A stretch of 11,559 bases of DNA, taken from NCBI GenBank assembly GCA_964584415.1, contig CAZOZX010000065.1, positions 1 to 11,559 on the forward strand. Direction: 5' to 3'. Each line of letters begins with the position of its first letter. The stretch's first letter is position 1. Source of the DNA: PHAA01 sp964584415. Its GTDB lineage: Bacteria > Bacillota > Syntrophomonadia > Syntrophomonadales > Syntrophomonadaceae. Made by a program: the position numbers and the translations under genes. Shown one piece after another: positions 6,352-11,559 of this stretch. A model generated the notes under the pieces. The model saw only the letters and a list, made by a program, of their open reading frames with translations, did no database searches and was not told where the DNA came from.

Positions 6352-7185
6352 TCAGGACCTCCTTCGCAGCAGCAGATCGTTCAGCCCATCCCCCAGCAGG
6401 TTAAACCCCAGTACCGCCAGGGCAATCGCCAGCCCGGGCATGACCGCCAAATAAGGATATTGCAGAAAGTGCTGACGGGCTTCATTCAACATCAGACCCC
6501 AACTGGCATTGGGCGGCTGGACTCCCAGGCCCAAAAATGACAGCGAGGTCTCGATCATGATTGCGGCGCCGATACAGGCGGTAAATTGAGTAACCAGCCG
6601 GGGCAGCAGCAAGGGCAGATAATGTTTGCGCAAAAGACGGGCCCGGGTGATCCCATAGCTTTTGGCCGCTTTAATAAACAGCAAATTCTCACTGTCCAGG
6701 ATCAGGGAATAAACCAGGCGGGCAAACGGAGGGATCATAAATATGCTGATAGCAATAACCGCGCCTCCCTGCCCCTTTCCTACTGCGGCTACCATCATCA
6801 TGGCCAGCAAAATACCGGGAAAAGCCATCAGCCCGTCAATAGAACGCATGATTAGGGCTGACAGGGGTCCCTTAACGATAGCCGCCACTGCTCCCATTAC
6901 CGAACCGGCCAAGGATCCCAGCGCCACCGCCAGCAGGCAGACCATCAATACGCTGCGTGATCCATAAATTATGCGGCTGAGAATATCTCGCCCGAAATAA
7001 TCGGTCCCCAGGATATATTGGGCATTTTGTCCGGGGCCAGTGAACCTCATGGCCAGATTCATGTCATTGGGGCCGTGGGGCATGTAAACAAAGGAAAGCA
7101 GGCAGGTAATTACCACCAGCAGGGTCAACAGGCTCCCACCGTAGAGATGATACTTTTTCTTGACCTTGAAGCTGATATTGGCCAT
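6352..7185 (-). CDS. peptide/nickel ABC importer permease (DppC/OppC type)
   Basis: 277-aa inner-membrane permease, one half of the transport channel. After a short basic N-terminus comes one helix (about 15-33), then the family hallmark GTDYFGRDILSRIIYGSRSVL (near 60-80), followed by about five helices. The cytoplasmic coupling loop AAKSYGITRARLLRKHYLPLLLP (the EAA motif) is intact and contacts an ATPase. It ends with GFNLLGDGLNDLLLRR, typical of the family. Its ATG starts 3 nt after the stop of the DppB-like gene, with GGGGGAA upstream. It forms a heterodimer with the neighbouring permease. Length and motifs are normal, and there is no sign of damage. Confidence 0.95.
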   Translation of the reverse strand: MANISFKVKKKYHLYGGSLLTLLVVITCLLSFVYMPHGPNDMNLAMRFTGPGQNAQYILGTDYFGRDILSRIIYGSRSVLMVCLLAVALGSLAGSVMGAVAAIVKGPLSALIMRSIDGLMAFPGILLAMMMVAAVGKGQGGAVIAISIFMIPPFARLVYSLILDSENLLFIKAAKSYGITRARLLRKHYLPLLLPRLVTQFTACIGAAIMIETSLSFLGLGVQPPNASWGLMLNEARQHFLQYPYLAVMPGLAIALAVLGFNLLGDGLNDLLLRRRS

Positions 7186-7188
7186 CGA

Positions 7189-8145
7189 TCATTCCCCCTG
7201 CATTTCTGCCCGGATCCGGGGGTTTATAAACATAACCGCAATATCGACCAGCAGGGCTATGAAAATAACCAGGGTGGTAATAAACATCACCAACCCCTGC
7301 AGCAAAAAGATATCCCTCTGCTCAACCGCCACCAGTATAAGACGGCCGATACCCGGCAGCGCAAAAACCGACTCTACCACCACCGTGCCGCCGATCAGCT
7401 TGGCAAATTGTAAACCCATGACGTTGATGGGAGCAATCATCGCACTGCGGAGAGCATATTTAAAATAAATGGTAAAACTGGACAGGCCCTTGGCCCGGGC
7501 CATATCCATGAAATCCTGGTTAAGGGCGTCCAGCATGGAGGTGCGCACCGTGCGCAGCAGCATCCCCACTTCACCTATGGCCAGCACAATACTAGGCAAG
7601 GCAATGCTATTCAGGTAGGCCGCGAATCCCTGCTGCGGAGGGACATACCCTGCCACCGGGAACCACTGCCGGTGAATGCCAAAGTAAACAATGAAAATCA
7701 TACCAACCCAGAAAGCTGGTACCGAGGAACCTATCTGCATGATTATAGTGGAAAAATAATCGATCGTGGTATTCTTCTTGATCGCCGCCAGTACGCCCAA
7801 AATGAAGGCCGCTATCGCTGCCAGCAGCATTGAAAAAACCGCGATGGATAAGGTCACCGGCAGCCTCTGGGCAATTAAGGTGCTGACATCCTGCCCGAAT
7901 AGGTAGGACTTGCCCAGGTCAAAGTGAACAAAACCCTTCAGCCACTCCCAATATTGGACATACCACGGGCGATCCAGCCCCAGGGCAACGCGCAAGGCCT
8001 GCAGCCTCTCCGGGGTGGCGTCGGAACCCAGTATGAGCTGGGCGGCATCGCCGGGAATCCACAGCAGCACTGCAAATGTTATGATGGAAACCACCAACAA
8101 CACCTGCAGTGCGTGGGAAATTCTTTTATACAGGTAATTCAGCAT
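7189..8145 (-). CDS. peptide/nickel ABC importer permease (DppB/OppB type)
   Basis: 318-aa inner-membrane permease. The N-terminal helix (about 12-30, TFAVLLWIPGDAAQLILG) is followed by the family's external segment with ALGLDRPWYVQYWEWLKGFVHFDLGKSY, then about five further helices. The coupling loop is MARAKGLSSFTIYFKYALRSAMIAPI, with the usual RAKGLS core. It ends in DIAVMFINPRIR, as DppB/OppB proteins do (they usually read DPRIR). It is the second gene of the importer operon, 38 nt after the binding-protein gene and 3 nt before its permease partner. The ATG is preceded by AAAGGCGAA. The assignment is secure; the substrate (peptides or a metal complex) is not determined by the permease sequence. 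Confidence 0.95.
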   Translation of the reverse strand: MLNYLYKRISHALQVLLVVSIITFAVLLWIPGDAAQLILGSDATPERLQALRVALGLDRPWYVQYWEWLKGFVHFDLGKSYLFGQDVSTLIAQRLPVTLSIAVFSMLLAAIAAFILGVLAAIKKNTTIDYFSTIIMQIGSSVPAFWVGMIFIVYFGIHRQWFPVAGYVPPQQGFAAYLNSIALPSIVLAIGEVGMLLRTVRTSMLDALNQDFMDMARAKGLSSFTIYFKYALRSAMIAPINVMGLQFAKLIGGTVVVESVFALPGIGRLILVAVEQRDIFLLQGLVMFITTLVIFIALLVDIAVMFINPRIRAEMQGE

Positions 8146-8183
8146 AATCGTTCGCCTTTACCTACTGGCGCCGGCAATCTCCA

Positions 8184-9683
8184 TTATTTCTTGAAACTGA
8201 CGTCCTTGTATTCATAGATATCGATGGGATAAATCCGGAAACCCTCCACGTTTTTAGCCATACCGAACAATTTGTGGGGGGTCTGAATGTATACCGCCGG
8301 CAATTTTTCCGCCAGGATCATCTGGATTTGCTTGAATATCTCCTTGCGCTTGGCCGGGTCGGTTTCCTTGGCGGACTGGTCCAGCAGCTGATCAACATCG
8401 GCGGTGATCAAGCTTACGAAGTCTTTACTGTCGGAGCGGTAACGTTTCAGGAAATAGCGGGAGTCCAGACGGCCCGATAATGCGACCACGGTCATATCAT
8501 ATTTCTTGGCGGTGTAGACGTCGCTCAGCCACTGCCCCCATTCAATTATTTCGATGTTGGCGGTGATGCCTACCTTGCTGAGCTGGTCAGCGATGATTTG
8601 CCCGGTATCAACATGGATCTGGTAGCTCTTGGGCAGTGCCAGCTTCAGAGTGAGGCCCTGCCCGTATCCGGCGGCTGCCAATAGCTCGCGGGAACGCTCT
8701 GGATTGTAGGGCATAATGCTATTGGTATCGACATAGTCAGGATAATTAACCGGTAAATGCGAACCTACCTTATCACCATAGCCCCATACAACTGTGGAAA
8801 TAATGTCGTCCTTGTTTATGGCCATAGCAATCGCCTGCCGCACCCGGACGTCGGACAACACTTTATTGTCCATATTCAAAGCCAAGAGCTGGGTGGCATT
8901 CATAGGTTCGGTGTAGACCTGGAAGTTAGGATTGTCCTTGAGCAGCTTGATCTGGTTGCCGGTCAATTCAGTAATATGGACATCGCCCACCTGCAGTGCC
9001 GCCAATTGTGAGGTGGCATCGGGTATAAGCACCAGGCCAATATCCTTGATCTTAGCCGGGGTCATAAAGTAATCATCATTTCTGGTCAGGATAACCTGCT
9101 GCTGGGGAATCCACTCCACAAATTTGTAGGCGCCGGTTCCCACCGGGTTGGTCTTCAGATTGTCGGCCGCTTCAGCCGGAACAATAGCGGTCCAGGGGTA
9201 AATGAAGGCCTTGGGCAGTTCCACGTCTACGCTGGCGGTAGTGAATTTGACAGTATAATCATCCACAACCTCGATGGTGGTGATATTCTTATAATCACCA
9301 GCTTTAGGACTGCCTTCCCCCTTCAGCCGTTCAAAGCTAAATTTTACGTCCGCAGCTTTCATCTCCCGGCCGTTATGGAATTTTACCCCTTTTCTTAACT
9401 TAAAGGTAATCTCCTTGCCATCCGGGGACACAGCATAACTCTCCGCCAGGCGGGGCTGGATCTGCCAGTCAGGGGTGATAGAGAGTAACGTGTCATAAAT
9501 ATTGCCGGTAATATTAAACGTGGCTACCGCTGCTGTTCTTTGCGGATCTAAACCTTGGGGGTCAGTAGGATAGGCAACTTTCAAGACATCCTGGCTACCG
9601 CTCTTGTCCGTAGTTTTGGCGCAGCCGCCCAAGGTGGCGAGCATAAGTACAGTAAGTATAACGGCTACAAGTCTCTTATACAT
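8184..9683 (-). CDS. extracellular solute-binding lipoprotein of peptide/nickel importer
   Basis: 499-aa substrate-binding protein of the SBP_bac_5 (DppA/OppA/NikA) family, tethered to the outer face of the membrane, where it delivers ligand to the permeases. The start is taken as the ATG at 9683, because AAGGGG lies 6 nt upstream and MYKRLVAVILTVLMLATLGGC is a perfect lipoprotein signal with lipobox LGGC (C21 modified). An in-frame ATG at 9722 would only add a polar stretch before the signal. Family hallmarks follow: YPTDPQGLDPQRT, YDTLLSITPDWQIQPRLAESY, GKEITFKLRKGVKFHNGREMKAADVKFSFER, then NPVGTGAYKFVEW and VRQAIAMAINKDDI. It is the first gene of the five-gene importer operon. Residues do not reveal the ligand; dipeptides or oligopeptides are the default guess. 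Confidence 0.93.
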   Translation of the reverse strand: MYKRLVAVILTVLMLATLGGCAKTTDKSGSQDVLKVAYPTDPQGLDPQRTAAVATFNITGNIYDTLLSITPDWQIQPRLAESYAVSPDGKEITFKLRKGVKFHNGREMKAADVKFSFERLKGEGSPKAGDYKNITTIEVVDDYTVKFTTASVDVELPKAFIYPWTAIVPAEAADNLKTNPVGTGAYKFVEWIPQQQVILTRNDDYFMTPAKIKDIGLVLIPDATSQLAALQVGDVHITELTGNQIKLLKDNPNFQVYTEPMNATQLLALNMDNKVLSDVRVRQAIAMAINKDDIISTVVWGYGDKVGSHLPVNYPDYVDTNSIMPYNPERSRELLAAAGYGQGLTLKLALPKSYQIHVDTGQIIADQLSKVGITANIEIIEWGQWLSDVYTAKKYDMTVVALSGRLDSRYFLKRYRSDSKDFVSLITADVDQLLDQSAKETDPAKRKEIFKQIQMILAEKLPAVYIQTPHKLFGMAKNVEGFRIYPIDIYEYKDVSFKK

Positions 9684-9854
9684 GTTTTTCCCCTTTCCCA
9701 AATTAATGATTTGTTTCATCAAAACCCGGTTGGTTTAGTGTGTTTTCGAGCTTATTTTTAGTCCTCACAGGCATAAGTGATGCTGGCAGCCAGGAAGTTA
9801 AAGCCTGTCCCCTGCTGCCACAGCATTCCCGGTTATATGTACCCGGGGGAATGA
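9684..9854 (-). other. intergenic region with stem-loops between pcm and the importer operon
   Basis: Several imperfect inverted repeats lie here: CATTCCC/GGGAATG with an inner GGT/ACC (9824-9853), TGGCAG-c-CAGG/CCTG-CTGCCA (9784-9820), and GCAT/ATGC (9771-9783). None is followed by a T-run on the minus strand, so no intrinsic terminator can be called. They could slow read-through from pcm or mark a leader. I find no convincing promoter, although the importer operon most likely starts in this gap. Confidence 0.4.
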
Positions 9855-10445
9855 CTAACGGACAGTCCAGCCGTATTTGCCTTTCATCTCGACAAAGGCA
9901 ACTTCTCCCACTACTTCAGAGTGCAATTGCCCTTGCGAATCCCGGGTTATCAGGGTCAGCTCCTGCCAACCCGCAGGCCCGATGGGAATTATCATCCTCC
10001 CTCCCTTCCCCAATTGATTGACTAGATCCACAGGTATTTTTTCCGCTGCGGCAGTAACCATAATGCGATCATAGGGTGCATGTTCAATCCACCCGGTACT
10101 GCCATCGTCGATTTTAAAGAAGATATTCTGATAGCCCAGAATTTCAAGCTTCTCCCGGGCTTTTTCCGCTAATTCCTGGATTCTTTCTATGGTATAGACT
10201 TCCCCGGCGAACTGGGCCAGCAGAGCAGTCTGGAATCCTGAGCCAGTCCCAATCTCCAGCACCCGGCAGTCCGGATTGAGGTCCAGGATACGGGTCATTT
10301 CTAAAACCAGGCTGGGCTGGGATATGGTTTGTCCGAAGCCAATCGGCAGGGGACGATCCTGTAAAGCGTAATCTTTAAACTCATTGTCAATAAAAAAAGC
10401 GCGGTCCAGGGAATTAAAGAAATCCATCAATTTTTGACGGTCCAT
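9855..10445 (-). CDS. pcm: protein-L-isoaspartate O-methyltransferase
   Basis: 196-aa cytoplasmic repair enzyme that uses S-adenosylmethionine to methylate the carboxyl group of L-isoaspartyl residues in aged proteins, starting their return to normal aspartate. The hallmark RPLPIGFGQTISQPSLV (31-47) is the substrate-site motif, with S42 in the conserved position. The SAM-binding fold follows with VLEIGTGSGFQTALL (62-76), YTIER (acidic E87 after strand 2), then PYDRIMVTAAAEKIP and GGRMIIPIG, all in the usual order. Length is normal for bacterial members. GAGGTG lies 5 nt before the ATG. The gene stands between two intergenic regions, 171 nt ahead of the importer operon, with no obvious functional link to it. 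Confidence 0.93.
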   Translation of the reverse strand: MDRQKLMDFFNSLDRAFFIDNEFKDYALQDRPLPIGFGQTISQPSLVLEMTRILDLNPDCRVLEIGTGSGFQTALLAQFAGEVYTIERIQELAEKAREKLEILGYQNIFFKIDDGSTGWIEHAPYDRIMVTAAAEKIPVDLVNQLGKGGRMIIPIGPAGWQELTLITRDSQGQLHSEVVGEVAFVEMKGKYGWTVR

Positions 10446-10488
10446 ATGCCCACCTCGCTCTGATCAAAACATGGTTATATTTATAATA

Positions 10489-10517
10489 ATAATAATAGAA
10501 GCATGCCTTGTATACAA
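10489..10517 (-). promoter_or_regulatory. candidate promoter of pcm
   Basis: On the minus strand TTGTAT (10517-10512) and TATTAT (10494-10489) are separated by 17 bp, giving a start about 36 nt before the pcm ATG. The -10 box is good and the -35 box poor. The -10 lies in a short TAA/TTA trinucleotide run (about 10483-10497), which also makes shifted alternatives possible. Confidence 0.35.
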
Positions 10518-10561
10518 ATATGTCTTTTTGCCATATAGGTTGCTTTTTGGACATGAATAAA

Positions 10562-10587
10562 GGGTGACAGTCATCGTGCTGTCACCC
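10562..10587 (-). terminator. intrinsic terminator of the membrane-anchored protein gene
   Basis: GGGTGACAG (10562-10570) and CTGTCACCC (10579-10587) form a perfect 9-bp stem with an 8-nt loop. On the minus strand it starts 7 nt after the stop codon at 10595 and is followed by TTTATTCAT. This separates the gene from pcm. Confidence 0.85.
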
Positions 10588-10594
10588 CCTATTG

Positions 10595-11284
10595 TTACTT
10601 GCTGGCTGAACTCAGCATCGGGGCCTTAATCTCCATCTTTTTACCAAAATCGGAGAACCCCACGTTAATTTCCAATCTGGTATTGCTGCTGCCCTTATTG
10701 ACAGCGGTCAGAATGGCTTTTCGAATGGTACTGTTTTTGTAATCGATCCAGATTTGATATTCGAAATCCTTCCACAGATTTTCCATTAGCTGACTGTCTA
10801 CAGTAGGATTACATTTAACTACCAGGCAATCTGCCCCGTCGACATCTTCAAACTGAACTTTCAGCACTTCGTTAACACTCTGAAATCTAAAGTTGGATAA
10901 AGGGTTCAACTCACTCATCAACAAGTCTTCAGAATTGGTGGTACCGCTATCAATTACCAGCCATTTCTTGGAGAAGGAGTCATAATTATAGATGGTCTGG
11001 TCCAGATAGTATATATCCACCGGTGTTTTAACCATCTCCCCCTTTATATGTGTATTTCCCAGTTCTCTTTCACCTTCGACTTCGCTTATCACCTCCCTCC
11101 GGTCATCAACTGTAAATCCAGATTGCAGGCTGAAGCGATAACTGCTTTGCGCAGCCATATTATCTATGGCCTTCTGCAGTTCGACCCCGGGATCCAAGCG
11201 AGATCTCACATAATATTGACTCAGACTCTGGGCGCTCAACAAAGCGATGATAATTACAGCTGCAACTGGAATTGCTATCCACAT
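10595..11284 (-). CDS. membrane-anchored protein with LolA/LppX-like appearance
   Basis: 229 aa from the ATG at 11284. One N-terminal helix (IAIPVAAVIIIALL) anchors a large extracytoplasmic domain. From about residue 37 the sequence alternates beta-strand-like segments (SYRFSLQSGFTVD, HIKGEMVKTPVDIYYLDQTIYNYDS, FEYQIWIDYKNSTIRKAIL, LEINVGFSDFGKKMEIKAP). That order recalls LolA/LppX-type lipoprotein-carrier folds, but this is by eye only and the function is unknown. The start is unclear: ATG 11284 has no ribosome binding site at a proper distance and no positive charge before the helix. An ATT codon at 11296-11294 has GGGGGTG 6 nt upstream and would add IKKA, a natural basic start. A TGA at 11302-11300 blocks extension, yet 34 further codons are open beyond it. 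A perfect terminator follows the gene. Confidence 0.65.
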   Translation of the reverse strand: MWIAIPVAAVIIIALLSAQSLSQYYVRSRLDPGVELQKAIDNMAAQSSYRFSLQSGFTVDDRREVISEVEGERELGNTHIKGEMVKTPVDIYYLDQTIYNYDSFSKKWLVIDSGTTNSEDLLMSELNPLSNFRFQSVNEVLKVQFEDVDGADCLVVKCNPTVDSQLMENLWKDFEYQIWIDYKNSTIRKAILTAVNKGSSNTRLEINVGFSDFGKKMEIKAPMLSSASK

Positions 11285-11299
11285 GGCTTTTTTAATAAG

Positions 11300-11404
11300 T
11301 CACACCCCCGCCTTATAGCCACTGCTAACGGCTTCGTTCATCAATATTCTATTAGCGCCGTAATTAATATATGCCGGTTGAACGCCTAAAGAATAATATT
11401 CCAT
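11300..11404 (-). other. 34-codon open segment in frame with and upstream of the anchored-protein gene
   Basis: ATG at 11404 opens 34 codons ending in TGA at 11302-11300, in the same frame as the downstream gene. The encoded stretch (ending SSGYKAGV) is polar and protein-like, followed after the stop by LIKKAMW and the membrane helix. It has no good ribosome binding site. It may be a small leader ORF, the broken N-terminus of the downstream gene, or chance. Confidence 0.25.
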
Positions 11405-11417
11405 CAGCCATAGACAA
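11390..11417 (-). promoter_or_regulatory. candidate promoter of the anchored-protein gene
   Basis: On the minus strand TTGTCT (11417-11412) and TATTCT (11395-11390) are 16 bp apart, just after the upstream terminator. If used, transcription would begin near 11383, inside the 34-codon segment, which would then not be translated from its own ATG. Confidence 0.3.
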
Positions 11418-11422
11418 GAAAA

Positions 11423-11451
11423 GCCTCTGCATTAATAATGCAGAGGCCTTT
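11423..11451. terminator. strong bidirectional intrinsic terminator
   Basis: GCCTCTGCATT (11423-11433) and AATGCAGAGGC (11437-11447) form a perfect 11-bp stem with a 3-nt loop. CTTTT follows on the + strand and TTTTCTTG on the minus strand, so it can stop transcription from either side. The most likely client is a minus-strand gene beyond the right edge. Confidence 0.85.
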
Positions 11452-11559
11452 TGGGTGTCATATTAGTACTGAAGACCGATCAAAAAAGGCTTAGAGCAAG
11501 GCAATAGGAAGGCCTGTGATTGAGTCGTACATACGGTACGTCGATTGAACAGGAGTTCC
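11452..11559. other. right edge without a callable gene
   Basis: All six frames are too short or interrupted to support a gene. A small inverted repeat CGTAC/GTACG surrounds ATACG near 11528-11542. Two + frames give fragments faintly like the end of a serine recombinase (IKKGLEQG and IGRPVIE), but they are in different frames and broken by stops. Confidence 0.4.

Noticed and set aside
9684..9722. In-frame upstream ATG for the binding lipoprotein (9722)
   Set aside because: It would put 13 polar residues before a perfect lipoprotein signal peptide. ATG 9683 has AAGGGG at 6 nt.
9771..9853. Stem-loops upstream of the importer operon as a riboswitch or intrinsic terminator
   Set aside because: Stems are imperfect, no T-run follows on the minus strand, and no known riboswitch core could be recognised.
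10483..10497. TAA trinucleotide run upstream of pcm as a phase-variable repeat
   Set aside because: Only about four to five units in an AT-rich promoter region, which is too short to support repeat-length switching.
11479..11535. Serine-recombinase-like fragments at the right edge (IKKGLEQG, IGRPVIE)
   Set aside because: The two pieces are in different frames, very short and interrupted by stops. Resemblance by chance is likely, and the sequence beyond the edge would be needed.

Overview
The window looks like chromosomal DNA of a low- to mid-GC Gram-positive-type anaerobe. A clostridial lineage such as Syntrophomonadaceae or Peptococcaceae is my guess, from gene style only. The grounds are strong AGGAGG-type ribosome binding sites, a TTG start, a LytTR two-component system, and lipoprotein-anchored solute binding in place of periplasmic proteins. 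I see no rRNA, tRNA, CRISPR array or intact mobile element.

Left part (about 1-2321). A three-gene minus-strand operon encodes a two-component system. It comprises a small five-helix membrane protein (1695-2171), an abutting SpoOB/AgrC-type histidine kinase with only two membrane helices and a TTG start (849-1694), and a LytTR response regulator (106-819). The membrane protein probably supplies the sensing part that the kinase lacks. The leader of this operon carries three ATTCAC-type direct repeats spaced exactly 21 bp apart, as expected for LytTR binding, plus a set of mutually complementary AATCCCTG arms. A + strand gene may end at 88, entering from the left.

Middle part (about 2322-4560). 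This is a visibly AT-rich stretch transcribed divergently from the two-component operon. It encodes an exported protein of unknown function (2551-3279), a lipoprotein of unknown function (3492-4349) and a probable 37-residue single-helix membrane protein (4408-4521) with its own ribosome binding site and TTG start. Composition, secretion signals and the shared promoter region suggest an accessory module that the neighbouring signalling genes may control. This module and its regulatory region are the most novel-looking part of the window.

Right part (about 4568-11559). A more GC-rich minus-strand operon encodes a complete peptide/nickel-type ABC importer in the order binding lipoprotein, two permeases, two ATPases (9683 down to 4575), with gene gaps of 2-38 nt. 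Upstream on the same strand lie a protein-L-isoaspartate O-methyltransferase gene (pcm) and, behind a clear intrinsic terminator, a membrane-anchored protein with a LolA/LppX-like look. The start of that last gene is unusual: an open segment of 34 codons precedes it in the same frame, separated by a single TGA, and the best ribosome binding site points to an ATT codon. A strong bidirectional terminator at 11423-11451 closes the annotated part, and the last 100 bases hold no gene I can call.
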